Shown: positions 9,197 to 18,701, counted from the first letter of the stretch. The stretch is DNA of 64,000 nucleotides from Bacteroidota bacterium (GCA_016699695.1 CP065006.1:310001-374000); one strand, 5' to 3'. Notes: a model not told the origin generated them from the letters alone. Translations and numbers: made by a program.

Positions 9197-12100
9197 TTAC
9201 AATTCATTCTTTCCGTGGCATTGCTTGTATTTTTTGCCACTTCCGCAAGGACAGGCTTCATTTCGGCCTACCTTTTTTTCAACTCTTACAGGCTGAACCC
9301 TTGATTCTGGTGCATTAGAGGGTTTGCGTTCATCCGATCCGCTGCCTCCTTCGAACGAAGACCCAAATTCGCTCTTGCTGGCCCTTAAATTATTCAGGTT
9401 GGTTCGGCGTGGAACTTCGCCCCTTTGAATCTGATTTGGATTTTCGATGGGAATATGTCCTTTCATTAGCACGCCTACAACTTCCTTGTTCACCTTGTCA
9501 ATCATGGTTTTAAAGAGCTGAAACGACTCGAATTTGTAGATCAGCAGAGGATCTTTCTGCTCATAGGTGGCGTTCTGAACCGATTGTTTCAAGTCGTCCA
9601 GTTCACGAAGGTGTTCCTTCCAGTTGTCGTCGATGGTTGCAAGGCTTACCGTTTTTTCATAGCTGCGCAAAAGTTCTTCGCATTGGTTGTTTACGTTACG
9701 CTCGAGGTGTGTAATTACATTATAGGTTTTAAAACCATCGGTAACAGGGACAAGAATGTTTTCATAAGTTTTTCCCTGCTGCTCATACACATTTTTAATA
9801 ATGGGCATTGCCTGGCTGCGCATTGTTTCCAACCGGCGGTTATAAGCCGCTCGTGCCGAGTGGTATAGTTTTTCTGCAATTTCCTGTTTCGAAAGTTTTA
9901 GGTATTCGTCATGATTGATCGGACAGGATATAGTAAGAAACCGTAATACCTCGAGGGTGAAATCATCGTAATCTACATTGCCATGATATTCCTCTACAAT
10001 GCTCTCCGAAACGTCGTACATCATATTGGCTATGTCCACCTGAATGCGCTCACCGTGTAGCGAATGGCGCCTTTTGGTATAAATCACTTCGCGCTGGCTA
10101 TTCATTACGTCGTCGTATTCCAGCAAGCGTTTACGAATTCCGAAGTTATTCTCTTCAACTTTTTTCTGTGCTCTTTCGATGGATTTGGTTATCATACTGT
10201 GCTGAATCACCTCTCCTTCTTTAAGCCCCATACGATCCATCAGGCCAGCTATACGATCAGACCCAAACAGACGCATCAGGTTATCTTCGAGCGATACATA
10301 AAACTGCGATGAACCCGGGTCGCCCTGACGTCCCGAACGGCCTCGCAACTGTCTATCAACACGCCGAGACTCATGTCGTTCGGTACCAATAATGGCCAAA
10401 CCTCCAGCCTTCTTCACTTCTTCGGGAAGTTTGATGTCAGTACCCCTACCAGCCATGTTGGTAGCAATGGTTACCGAACCCGGCTTGCCTGCTTCGGCCA
10501 CTACATCTGCTTCGCGCTGGTGAAGTTTGGCATTCAGTACCTGGTGCTTAATGCCACGCATTTTAAGCATGCGACTCAGGAGTTCCGATATCTCCACGGA
10601 GGTTGTACCGACCAATACAGGTCGGCCATCTTTTACAAGACCTACGCAATCATCTATTACTGCATTGTATTTTTCGCGTGTAGTTTTGTAAATAAAGTCC
10701 TGCCTGTCGTCGCGCGAAATGGGCCTGTTGGTAGGAATTACCACTACGTCGAGCTTATAAATATCCCAGAATTCACCTGCCTCTGTCTCTGCAGTACCAG
10801 TCATTCCAGAGAGTTTGTGGTACATCCTGAAATAGTTCTGAAGCGTAATGGTAGCATAAGTCTGGGTAGCTGCTTCGACCTTCACATTCTCCTTCGCTTC
10901 GATAGCCTGGTGGAGTCCGTCGCTGTATCGGCGACCTTCCATAATACGACCAGTTTGCTCGTCGACAATTTTTACTTTATTGTCTATTACCACATATTCC
11001 ACATCCTTCTCAAACATGGCATAGGCCTTCAGCAATTGGTTTACAGTGTGTATTCGCTCCGATTTAATAGAATAGTCCTGCACCAGTTTATCTTTGGCTG
11101 AAAGCATCTGAATTTCAGAAAGACCTGAGCGCTCCAACTCGGCAATTTCGGTTCCGATATCAGGTAATATAAAAAAATTAGAGTCTTCGGTACTATTTGT
11201 AATGGTATCAACACCTTTATCGGTCAAGTCTACCGAGTTAAGTTTTTCGTCGATTACAAAATACAGTTCATCTGTTACCTTATGCATATTCTTGTTCGAA
11301 TCCTGCATGTAGAAGTTTTCGGTTTTAAGCAGAAGGGCTTTGTTTCCTTCTTCACTTAAAAACTTTATAAGTGCCTTGTTCTTAGGCAGACCTTTAAATG
11401 CCTGAAGAAGTTTGAAACCGCCTTTTTCCTTGTTGCCATCTTTTAAAAGTTGCTTAGCTTCTGCCAGAAATTCGGTTACCAACTTACGTTGTGCATTGAT
11501 AAGCTTTTCTACACGAGGCTTATAATCCTCAAATTCCTGGTTATCGCCTCTGGGGATAGGACCTGAAATGATTAAGGGAGTACGGGCGTCATCTATCAAT
11601 ACAGAGTCGACCTCATCGACAATGGCATAATGGTGCTTGCGCTGAACCAAATCGGACGGACTGGTGGCCATATTGTCGCGTAAATAGTCGAAACCAAACT
11701 CGTTGTTGGTACCAAAGGTTATATCGGCCTGGTAAGCAGCCCTGCGAGCAGCTGAGTTTGGCTGGTGTTTGTCGATACAATCAACCGAAAGGCCATGAAA
11801 TTCATAGAGAGGCCCCATCCATTCCGAGTCACGCTTAGCCAGGTAGTCGTTGACGGTTACAATGTGCACGCCGCGGCCTGCAAGAGCATTTAAAAATACA
11901 GGCAAAGTGGCCACCAGGGTTTTACCTTCACCGGTAGCCATTTCAGAAATCTTACCCTGATGCAGCACAACCCCTCCAATGAGCTGCACATCGTAGTGCA
12001 CCATATCCCAGGTTATTTCATTACCTCCAGCAATCCACCGGTTTTTGTAACGCGCCTTGTTACTAACAATTTCTACATGTGGATGTCGGGCTGCCAGATT

Positions 12101-12514
12101 ACGGTCGTTTTCGTTGGCGGTAACCTCGACATATTCGTTTTCTTTGAATCTTCTGGCCGTTTCGCGCATAACAGCATAAGCCTCAGGAAGTACCTGGTTT
12201 AATACCTCTTCTAATTTTTGGTTTATATCCTTTTCAAGTTTATCAACCTGATCGTAAATGCTTTGTTTGGTCAGAATGTCTTCTTCCTTTTCAGCCTGGG
12301 CCCTAAGTTCTTGTACTTGTTGGTTTTCGCTGGCAATAAAATCAGAAATAGTCTTGCGAATCTGACCTGTTTTTTCGCGTAGCTCATCATTGGATATTGT
12401 TGCAAGAGGTGCATATGCCGCTTTGATTGTGTCGACAATGGGAGAAATCTCTTTTAAGTCGCGCAGGGATTTATTGCCAAAAAATACACTTAGTATGTTA
12501 TTGATAAAGCTCAT
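9197..12514 (-). CDS. secA: preprotein translocase ATPase SecA
   Basis: 1,105 residues, longer than E. coli SecA (901) because of insertions in the first nucleotide-binding domain, as is usual in Bacteroidota. It drives protein export through SecYEG. Walker A is EMATGEGKT (residues 191-199), Walker B is in AIVDEVDSVLIDDART, and motif VI regions such as TNMAGRGTDIKLP and RQLRGRSGRQGDPG are intact. A charged, Ser/Gly-rich linker leads to a C-terminal SecB/zinc motif (CPCGSGKKYKQCHG) in the last 20 residues. It appears to be a single gene with its own promoter-like TAAATTTG about 35 nt upstream. Confidence 0.98.
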   Translation of the reverse strand: MSFINNILSVFFGNKSLRDLKEISPIVDTIKAAYAPLATISNDELREKTGQIRKTISDFIASENQQVQELRAQAEKEEDILTKQSIYDQVDKLEKDINQKLEEVLNQVLPEAYAVMRETARRFKENEYVEVTANENDRNLAARHPHVEIVSNKARYKNRWIAGGNEITWDMVHYDVQLIGGVVLHQGKISEMATGEGKTLVATLPVFLNALAGRGVHIVTVNDYLAKRDSEWMGPLYEFHGLSVDCIDKHQPNSAARRAAYQADITFGTNNEFGFDYLRDNMATSPSDLVQRKHHYAIVDEVDSVLIDDARTPLIISGPIPRGDNQEFEDYKPRVEKLINAQRKLVTEFLAEAKQLLKDGNKEKGGFKLLQAFKGLPKNKALIKFLSEEGNKALLLKTENFYMQDSNKNMHKVTDELYFVIDEKLNSVDLTDKGVDTITNSTEDSNFFILPDIGTEIAELERSGLSEIQMLSAKDKLVQDYSIKSERIHTVNQLLKAYAMFEKDVEYVVIDNKVKIVDEQTGRIMEGRRYSDGLHQAIEAKENVKVEAATQTYATITLQNYFRMYHKLSGMTGTAETEAGEFWDIYKLDVVVIPTNRPISRDDRQDFIYKTTREKYNAVIDDCVGLVKDGRPVLVGTTSVEISELLSRMLKMRGIKHQVLNAKLHQREADVVAEAGKPGSVTIATNMAGRGTDIKLPEEVKKAGGLAIIGTERHESRRVDRQLRGRSGRQGDPGSSQFYVSLEDNLMRLFGSDRIAGLMDRMGLKEGEVIQHSMITKSIERAQKKVEENNFGIRKRLLEYDDVMNSQREVIYTKRRHSLHGERIQVDIANMMYDVSESIVEEYHGNVDYDDFTLEVLRFLTISCPINHDEYLKLSKQEIAEKLYHSARAAYNRRLETMRSQAMPIIKNVYEQQGKTYENILVPVTDGFKTYNVITHLERNVNNQCEELLRSYEKTVSLATIDDNWKEHLRELDDLKQSVQNATYEQKDPLLIYKFESFQLFKTMIDKVNKEVVGVLMKGHIPIENPNQIQRGEVPRRTNLNNLRASKSEFGSSFEGGSGSDERKPSNAPESRVQPVRVEKKVGRNEACPCGSGKKYKQCHGKNEL

Positions 12515-12545
12515 TATGGGTTTTTTAATTTTGTAATAGGGGCAG

Positions 12546-12553
12546 CAAATTTA
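12546..12553 (-). promoter_or_regulatory. possible secA -7 element (TAAATTTG)
   Basis: On the minus strand TAAATTTG matches TAnnTTTG and is 32 nt before the secA start codon. No TTG at the -33 spacing is visible, so this is tentative. Confidence 0.4.
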
Positions 12554-12728
12554 ATTTTTTTATCCTGAAAAGCCGAATTATGTGCCATAAATCTCCTTTG
12601 CAAAGTCAGTCTTATTTTGGAGCAATGAATAATTGACAATATGCTTGTCTAAAAATAATTTGAGTTTGCGTTAAGGCTTAATACAAAAGATTTACGTGTA
12701 GGCACTGTGCTTTTTTCAGGATTGAAAA

Positions 12729-12771
12729 AAAGAAAAATAAAATACCGCTCCGAATTTCTTCAGAGCGGTAT
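12729..12771 (-). terminator. rho-independent terminator of the ferritin gene
   Basis: ATACCGCTC (12742-12750) pairs perfectly with GAGCGGTAT (12763-12771). Inside, GAA pairs with TTC. On the minus strand the hairpin is followed by a T-rich run (TTTTATTTTTCTTTTTTT). It lies 25 nt after the ferritin stop and also insulates secA. Confidence 0.85.
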
Positions 12772-12795
12772 ATTTCTGTTACTGAGAATGCCAAA

Positions 12796-13302
12796 TTATT
12801 TAGCCGGAGTGGCACTTTGAGTGCGCATACTAAGAATATCGCGGTCGAACATATACATATTCTCGCCGTTGAGCATATGCAGTTTGTCAAGTATTTCCTT
12901 TACACTGGCTTCTTCCTCGATTTGTTCGGTTACAAACCATTGCACCCAGTTTTGAGTAGTAAAATCTTTCTGTTCGATAGTTGCTGCAACAATGTCGTTA
13001 ATCCACTCTGTGACTTTGTTCTCATGCTCCAACACAGACTCGAACATTTCTTTAACCGTACCGTGTTTTACGGGTGGCTGCTCCACCGCAGGAATAATGG
13101 CATGCCCTCCACGATCGTTGATGTAATTGACAAATTTGAGCATGTGTAATTTTTCTTCCTCGGCCTGTGCATAGAGCCATTTAGCAATTCCGGCATAACC
13201 CGTATGCTCAGCCCATGAGGCCATTGACAAATAAAGAAGTGAAGAGTACAACTCTTTTCCAATTTGCGAATTAAGTATAGATTCAATTTTAGGTTTCAGC
13301 AT
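12796..13302 (-). CDS. ftnA: bacterial non-haem ferritin
   Basis: 168 residues from the ATG at 13302 (MLKPKIESILN). An in-frame start 36 nt upstream would add a non-ferritin tail and is less likely. It oxidises and stores iron in a 24-mer shell. Ferroxidase ligands of the four-helix bundle are visible: E in NSQIGKELYSS, the EEEKLHMLK pair (E and H), E in LEHENKVTEWI, and the EQIEEEASV helix. Length and motifs match FtnA. It has a good terminator and a -7-like element (TATTTTTG on the minus strand at 13336-13343), so it is probably transcribed alone. Confidence 0.95.
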   Translation of the reverse strand: MLKPKIESILNSQIGKELYSSLLYLSMASWAEHTGYAGIAKWLYAQAEEEKLHMLKFVNYINDRGGHAIIPAVEQPPVKHGTVKEMFESVLEHENKVTEWINDIVAATIEQKDFTTQNWVQWFVTEQIEEEASVKEILDKLHMLNGENMYMFDRDILSMRTQSATPAK

Positions 13303-13335
13303 AGTATATAGTTTTTTTTCAGTGTATAAAAGTAA

Positions 13336-13343
13336 CAAAAATA
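13336..13343 (-). promoter_or_regulatory. possible ferritin -7 element (TATTTTTG)
   Basis: It matches TAnnTTTG on the minus strand, 33 nt before the chosen ferritin start at 13302. That position supports the shorter start: the longer reading frame would begin only a few bases from this element. The nearest TTG upstream is only 14 nt away, which is short for a -33 box. Confidence 0.45.
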
Positions 13344-13384
13344 TATGGCCTCTGGTTCAATAGTGCCGATTAAAGCAGCATTTC

Positions 13385-15616
13385 TTAAATCATCGGGTTT
13401 AAAATCCGGTTGAAGGTTTCGCTGGGCCGCATATGTTGGTTCGCAAGAGTTTCATCGGGTTGATAATATCCTCCTATATCCACTGATTTGCCTTGGGCAG
13501 TATTTAATTCGTTAATAATTTTAGCCTCATCAGCAGCCAATTTCTGGGCAAGAGGTGCAAAGGCACTTTTTAAATGTAAATCCGAATCCTGGGCAGCCAA
13601 TTCGGTGGCCCAATAAAGGGCAAGGTAGAAGTGACTACCCCTGTTGTCTATTTCATGCACTTTTCTCGAAGGACTTTTGCCTGCGTTAAGTAAAGAAGCA
13701 GTTGCCCTGTCGAGGGTTTCGGAAAGAATGAGCGCCTTTTTATTTCCTGTTGTTTTGCCTAGATGTTCAAAGGAAACAGCCAGCGCCAGAAACTCTCCCA
13801 GAGAATCCCAACGCAAATGGCCCTCCTGCAAGAATTGTTGCACATGTTTGGGAGCCGAACCACCAGCCCCTGTTTCAAACAATCCACCTCCATTCATTAA
13901 GGGTACAATGGATAACATTTTCGCACTGGTTCCGAGTTCGAGTATGGGGAAAAGATCAGTGAGGTAATCGCGCAGTACATTTCCGGTTACCGAAATTACA
14001 TCTTTCCCTTCCAGAATGGCTTTGAGCGTATAGCGTGTAGCTTCTTCAGGCGACATTATGTGTATGTCCAATCCCTGGGTGTTAAAATCGCTCAAGTATT
14101 GGTTTACTTTCCGGATGATATTGGCATCGTGCGCCCTTTTGTTGTCCAGCCAAAAGATGGTTGGCAGGCCTGTATCGCGTGCACGCGCCACCGCAAGTTT
14201 TACCCAGTCCTTTACGGCAGCATCTTTTGTGCTGCACATGCGCCAGATATCGCCTTTTTCCACTTCGTGTTCAATAAGTATGGTTCCATCTTCGTCTATT
14301 ACCTGCACTTTCCCGGCTCCGGACATTTCAAATGTTTTGTCATGCGAACCATATTCCTCCGCTTTCTGAGCCATAAGGCCTACATTGGAAACACTGCCCA
14401 TGGTGCGAGGATCGAAGGCACCATTGTTTTTACAAAATTCGATTACCTCTTTGTAAACTCCCGAATAGCAACGATCCGGTATCACTGCCTTCATATCCTG
14501 GGGTTTTCCATCAGGACCCCACATTTGTCCGGAAGTGCGAATGGCAGCAGGCATAGACGCATCGATAATAACATCGCTGGGCACATGCAGGTTGGTAATG
14601 CCCTTGTCGGAATTCACCATGGCCAAGGCTGGTTTTAGCTCGTACAAAGCCATAATATCAGACTCAATCGCACTCCTCACTGGCTGATCGAGTGTTTGAA
14701 TTTTTTGGTAAACCTCTGCCAGACCATTTTTTGCATCTATTCCCAACTGAGAAAATGTAGTACTGTGTTTATCAAAAATCTCTTTATAAAATACCTTTAC
14801 CACATGTCCAAAAATGATAGGATCAGAAACCTTCATCATGGTAGCTTTTAGATGAACTGAAAAGAGTACATTCTTTTCTTTGGCATCAGTAATTTGCTTT
14901 TCAAAAAAACTTATCAATTCACGTACCGACATGACAGAAGCATCAATTACCTCTCCTTCCTGCAAAGTCAAATTTTCTTTCAGTACTTTAATTGAACCAT
15001 CGGCCACCACAAAGTTAACACGCATGTTTCCTTCTTTTTCGGCAATAAATGATTTTTCACTGCCATAAAAATCTCCTTTATCCATGCTGGCCACATGGGT
15101 ATGCGAATCTTTGCTCCATGCACCCATTGAATGCGGATGTTTTCGTGCAAATTCCTTTACCGAGCGCGGCGCCCTTCGGTCGGAATTTCCTTCGCGTAAT
15201 ACCGGATTCACTGCACTTCCCTTAATGGCATCGTAACGCTCTTTGATGCTTTTTTCAACTTCGCCGGAAGACTTATCGGGATATTCCGGAACCATAAAAC
15301 CATGTTCTTGCAACTCCCTGATAGCTGATTTCAGCTGCGGCATCGAAGCACTTATATTGGGCAGTTTAATAATGTTAGCTCCGGCTTGCCTGGTTAAATC
15401 TCCGAGGAAAGAAAGTGCATCTTCAACGCGCTGGTTTTCTTTTAGGTATTCAGGAAATGCAGCTAAAATGCGACCGGCTAATGAAATATCGCTTAACACT
15501 ACTTCGATCTCAGCTTGAGTTGCAAAGGTTTTCACAATAGGTAAAAGTGAATAAGTAGCCAGAGCCGGCGCTTCGTCTGTTTTTGTGTAATGGATTACTG
15601 GACGGATAGTGGGCAT
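13385..15616 (-). CDS. icd: NADP-dependent isocitrate dehydrogenase, monomeric type
   Basis: 743 residues, the size of the monomeric IDH family (about 740), which is unrelated in length to the dimeric Icd of about 415. It converts isocitrate to 2-oxoglutarate and CO2 with NADP+ in the TCA cycle. Family stretches visible include SNSDRRAPRSVKEFARKHPH-like substrate-binding sequence (about 133-155), SVHLKATMMKVSDPIIFGH, and the C-terminal SVDIGGYYQPD (NADP region). It is full length with no disruption. It lies 77 nt downstream of dnaX on the same strand; no promoter is obvious in that gap, so co-transcription with dnaX is possible. Confidence 0.96.
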   Translation of the reverse strand: MPTIRPVIHYTKTDEAPALATYSLLPIVKTFATQAEIEVVLSDISLAGRILAAFPEYLKENQRVEDALSFLGDLTRQAGANIIKLPNISASMPQLKSAIRELQEHGFMVPEYPDKSSGEVEKSIKERYDAIKGSAVNPVLREGNSDRRAPRSVKEFARKHPHSMGAWSKDSHTHVASMDKGDFYGSEKSFIAEKEGNMRVNFVVADGSIKVLKENLTLQEGEVIDASVMSVRELISFFEKQITDAKEKNVLFSVHLKATMMKVSDPIIFGHVVKVFYKEIFDKHSTTFSQLGIDAKNGLAEVYQKIQTLDQPVRSAIESDIMALYELKPALAMVNSDKGITNLHVPSDVIIDASMPAAIRTSGQMWGPDGKPQDMKAVIPDRCYSGVYKEVIEFCKNNGAFDPRTMGSVSNVGLMAQKAEEYGSHDKTFEMSGAGKVQVIDEDGTILIEHEVEKGDIWRMCSTKDAAVKDWVKLAVARARDTGLPTIFWLDNKRAHDANIIRKVNQYLSDFNTQGLDIHIMSPEEATRYTLKAILEGKDVISVTGNVLRDYLTDLFPILELGTSAKMLSIVPLMNGGGLFETGAGGSAPKHVQQFLQEGHLRWDSLGEFLALAVSFEHLGKTTGNKKALILSETLDRATASLLNAGKSPSRKVHEIDNRGSHFYLALYWATELAAQDSDLHLKSAFAPLAQKLAADEAKIINELNTAQGKSVDIGGYYQPDETLANQHMRPSETFNRILNPMI

Positions 15617-15693
15617 TTTTGTAGTTATTTAAGTATTTTTTTGATTTTATTTTGAATCGATCAATTTATAAAACACTGTTTTCGGGCTTATGT

Positions 15694-17416
15694 TTAATCG
15701 AAATCGAGTTTGAATTTGGTTTTTAGCTCTTGAAGTGCTGGATTTTTTTCAATCATTTTCAGCAGTTTCTCCCCTTCGCTCAGGAAATTGGGTTTTTCCA
15801 TCTTTTCAGCTTCCACCACAAATTCACCAATGGTAATGAACTCGTTTTGCAAGTTTTCTTTGAAATAGCGCAGAAGAGCGGGCTTGAGTCTTGTCTGAAA
15901 CTCAGAAAGTAGGGCGTTGTTCTGAAATTTAAGGACGATTCTTTCTGGCTCCTCCCACTCGGGAACAATGGATTTTAGGGCCGCGTGCATCCTTTGATCC
16001 TTATTTCGGATTGAATCGACAAATAAACCCCAGCGCTCATCGATATTCTCTTTACTAATTGCATTGCGGGGCAACCCGGTATCCGAATTATGCAAGTCAA
16101 CTTTAGAATTAGCTTGTGATTCCTCTTTACCGATCTGGCTAATTTTCGAAAGAGTATCTTTAAGAGACGGTGTGCGCGTTGTAATGGACTTTACAAAGGA
16201 TTCTGGCGTTTTTGCTTTTGGTACAACCTCAGAATGAACCGGCGCTGCAATATTCTTTGAAATACTCAGGCCTTCGTTGCCGGTAAGAAAAAGTGTTTTA
16301 CCACTTAGCTTATTTTTTTTTTTCGCTGCCCCGGTTGCAGATCCGAACCAGGCAAAGTTCAATGTGAAGCCGTTGATTTTTACTGGCCTTGTAATTGATG
16401 TCGGCATCGGAACAATATTCCAGCACATCAAACAAGAAGGCCTGATCGCATCGGGCTGCCTGGGCAAGGTATTTTTCCCTTATCGAATCGCCTACCTCGA
16501 GCAGTTGCACCGTAGTTTCGGCTTTGCAAACCAGAAGATCGCGCAAATGACTACTCAATCCATTAATGAAATTATGTGAATCGAAACCATTACGCAAAAT
16601 CTCGTCAAATACTACGAGACTTTTTGATACATCACCTGCTAAAAAAGCATCGGTTAACGTAAAATAATACTCATAATCGAGAATATTCAGGTTATCAATA
16701 ACGCCCTGGTAGGTTACTTTACCGTTTGAAAAACTGACTACCTGGTCGAACACCGATAAGGCATCGCGCATGGCGCCATCCGATTTTTGCGCAATAATAT
16801 TAAACGCTTCCAGCTCGTATTCGATCTTTTCTTTTTGTGCAATAGCCGACAAAAAATCGACCGTATCCTTTATCTGAATTCGATTGAAATCGTAAATCTG
16901 GCATCGCGACAGAATTGTAGGAAGAATTTTATGTTTTTCGGTAGTAGCTAAAATAAATATCGCATGCTTAGGAGGCTCTTCGAGTGTTTTCAGAAAAGCA
17001 TTGAATGCCGACTGCGACAACATATGAACCTCGTCGATGATGTAAACACTATAACGGCTTATCTGCGGCGGTATTCTAACTTTCTCGATCAGGCTCCTTA
17101 TATCGTCGACTGAGTTATTCGAAGCGGCATCGAGCTCATGGATATTGTAAGAACGGTTTTCGTTAAAACTAAGGCACGATTCGCACTGGTTACAAGGTTC
17201 GGCTTCTGGCGTAAGATTCTGACAATTGATGGTTTTTGCAAGAATGCGGGCGCAGGTAGTCTTTCCTACTCCACGCGGACCGCAAAATAAATAAGCCTGA
17301 GCCAGGTGTCCCTTGCTAATAGCATTCTTCAGGGTAGAAGTAATGCTCCGCTGACCTACCACCGATGCAAAGGTAGTAGGACGGTATTTACGCGCGGAAA
17401 CAATAAAATCGGACAT
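15694..17416 (-). CDS. dnaX: DNA polymerase III gamma/tau subunit with an internal A11 frame switch
   Basis: Clamp-loader ATPase. The first frame (16310-17416, 368 residues) has Walker A GPRGVGKT (46-53), a zinc module with Cys65, 75, 78 and 81, DEVH (128-131) and the sensor motif ILSRCQIYDF, and covers domains I-III, ending at CLVRICNRGSEKKK-stop. The second frame (entered near 16323, ending 15694) continues AAKKKNKLSGKTLFL and gives about 205 residues of tau-specific C-terminus. Reading through with one A fewer (or two more) in the A11 run makes a 573-residue tau. The short frame alone is a complete gamma. Known dnaX genes make both forms by ribosomal frameshifting or polymerase slippage. 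A base-call error in the homopolymer is the alternative. Confidence 0.92.
16313..16323 (-). other. A11 slippage site inside dnaX
   Basis: The coding strand reads GGCAGCGAAAAAAAAAAATAAGC. In A11 the frame is GAA AAA AAA AAA TAA, an immediate stop. In A10 or A13 it is GAA ... AAT AAG, which opens the tau frame. In A12 the frame runs to AGC TAA, another stop. The stop sits directly against the run, just where domain III ends, as expected for a gamma/tau switch of the Thermus type. Confidence 0.7.
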
Positions 17417-17436
17417 CGGCTTGTTTTATTCAATCG

Positions 17437-17465
17437 CAAATATACTTATTCTTATTTTGAGTCAA
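17437..17465 (-). promoter_or_regulatory. dnaX promoter, TTG-N18-TATATTTG
   Basis: On the minus strand TTG (17463-17465) is separated by 18 nt from TATATTTG (17437-17444). This fits the Bacteroidota primary-sigma consensus TTG-N17..23-TAnnTTTG. The -7 element ends 20 nt before the dnaX ATG. Confidence 0.75.
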
Positions 17466-17672
17466 AGCCTTAAGAAAAATGAAGTCCAATATTTGACAGA
17501 TATCTGACTGATTTACAGAGAGTAAATATTTTATCATGCATTATCAACAAGGCTAAAATGAATTACAATTTTTATTATTGAATCAGATTTCCTTAATTTT
17601 GTTCTTTGTATATACCACCACCGTTAGATGGGATAGATACAAACCATAAACAACCAAACCAACCAAACCAAC

Positions 17673-18251
17673 ATGATGAACATTGATTGCTATGAAAAGG
17701 TAATCAAATGGTCATATAAACTTGCTGCAATATGGGCAAAAGACCATTTGGTTCCACAAGGCATAAACTCTTCCCGTAAGTTCGATGCCTACAAAAGGGC
17801 TGGCAAATACCTTCCTAAAAACTTTCCGCGTAAACCCGACGAGTTCTTTAAAAAGACCGGGGTATGGAAAGGCTGGAACGATTTTTTTGGAAAAACCGGC
17901 CAGTATTCAAACAATTATTACTTGAGCTACCAGAAAGCTTCAGAATTTTGCAAGTTGAGCGGAATTCGAAACTCTATCGATTACCGAACATGGAAAAACA
18001 GGCCTGAAAAATTACCCGCCCGCCCCGATCAATATTATAGAACTGAGTGGATAGGCTGGCAGGAATTTTTAGGGCAACAATACAGCCTGCCCAAGAGACA
18101 GGTTTATTCGAAACTCAGCGAAAGTGATGTACGCATCATTAAACATCAACTGGGACTGGGCATATCAGGAGTATTGCTGGCTAAGAATTTCGGAGTTTCG
18201 GAGATGCAGATAAGCCGCATTAAGAAAGGAGCAAACTGGGCTGAAGTTTAA
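17673..18251 (+). CDS. Trp-rich repeat protein with C-terminal helix-turn-helix, unknown function
   Basis: 192 residues, soluble and basic. Two units share the pattern LP-x-x-P-x-x-PD-x-x-(Y/F)-x-x-W-x-GW-x-(D/E)FxG: residues about 48-72 (KYLPKNFPRKPDEFFK then VWKGWNDFFG) and about 112-136 (KLPARPDQYYRT then EWIGWQEFLG). This resembles the repeat seen in some integrase-associated and algal/plant proteins; that link is from memory. The C-terminus (about 148-192, SESDVRIIKHQL ... GVSEMQISRIKKGANW) looks like a DNA-binding HTH of the kind found beside HNH and homing enzymes. No nuclease residues are seen. It is possibly a DNA-binding or mobile-element relic. A -7-like TAATTTTG is at 17594-17601. 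Confidence 0.65.
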   Translation: MMNIDCYEKVIKWSYKLAAIWAKDHLVPQGINSSRKFDAYKRAGKYLPKNFPRKPDEFFKKTGVWKGWNDFFGKTGQYSNNYYLSYQKASEFCKLSGIRNSIDYRTWKNRPEKLPARPDQYYRTEWIGWQEFLGQQYSLPKRQVYSKLSESDVRIIKHQLGLGISGVLLAKNFGVSEMQISRIKKGANWAEV

Positions 18252-18333
18252 CCTTCAGTTGATCTGAAAAATAACGATAGATTCTGCTTACTAATTATTA
18301 CTTTTAGTAACATTTTTTTCTAAATCATTTACT

Positions 18334-18519
18334 ATGGGATCAAAAATTCACGAATCAGCTCCGGCAAACGCAGTGTATGGAATAGGCCTGATTGGCGCTG
18401 CTATTTGGTATATTTCCAATGCCACCACATTTTGGTTGGGCGTTTTAGGCTTTTTGAAAGCACTTGTCTGGCCAGCCTTTCTGGTATACGAAGCCTTTAA
18501 GTTTTTACAGATAAATTAG
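18334..18519 (+). CDS. small membrane protein, unknown function
   Basis: 61 residues. Two hydrophobic segments are separated by a short turn (about 13-30, VYGIGLIGAAIWYISNA; and 35-56, LGVLGFLKALVWPAFLVYEAF), so it is probably a two-pass inner-membrane protein. The pattern resembles small Bacteroidota membrane proteins, but I cannot name a family. It is followed 22 nt later by a strong hairpin, so it is transcribed separately from the ribosomal operon. Confidence 0.6.
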   Translation: MGSKIHESAPANAVYGIGLIGAAIWYISNATTFWLGVLGFLKALVWPAFLVYEAFKFLQIN

Positions 18520-18541
18520 CCAGCCTGATCCTGATTAAGGA

Positions 18542-18580
18542 CTATTTGAATGAAATATTTTTATTCAAATAGCATTTTAT
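18542..18580 (+). terminator. hairpin terminator after the small membrane protein gene
   Basis: CTATTTGAAT (18542-18551) and ATTCAAATAG (18563-18572) are perfect complements, and inner G-T and A-T pairs extend the stem to about 14 bp around a TAT loop. It is followed by CATTTTATTT. It separates the upstream gene from the rpsF promoter. Confidence 0.7.
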
Positions 18581-18625
18581 TTGCAACATTAAGCTTGGCA
18601 AAAACGAAATATAATGATCTGTTTG

Positions 18626-18656
18626 TTTGGTATAAAGCGGATTTAAATTATCTTTG
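18626..18656 (+). promoter_or_regulatory. promoter of the rpsF-rpsR-rplI operon
   Basis: TTTG at 18626-18629 and TATCTTTG at 18649-18656 are 19 nt apart, a good match to TTG-N17..23-TAnnTTTG. The start codon is 46 nt downstream, after an AT-rich leader. Confidence 0.8.
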
Positions 18657-18701
18657 CGGCTCGAAAAAATAAACTTATTTATTAATTAAATTTTTTTAGT
18701 A

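Noticed and set aside
10373..11101. Long plus-strand open frame of 242 codons opposite secA
   Set aside because: It lies wholly inside secA, whose helicase motifs are intact in the other strand; its composition (His/Phe/Tyr-rich) is that of an antisense shadow.
12678..12890. Small minus-strand frame of 70 codons across the ferritin 3' end and terminator
   Set aside because: It overlaps the ferritin end in another frame and the terminator hairpin; Cys/Ile-rich shadow.
13303..13338. Longer N-terminus for ferritin
   Set aside because: The added MLLLYTEKKLYT is not ferritin-like and would place the start at the -7 element itself.
14060..14638. 192-codon plus-strand frame within the isocitrate dehydrogenase gene
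   Set aside because: The minus-strand IDH is complete and continuous through this stretch.
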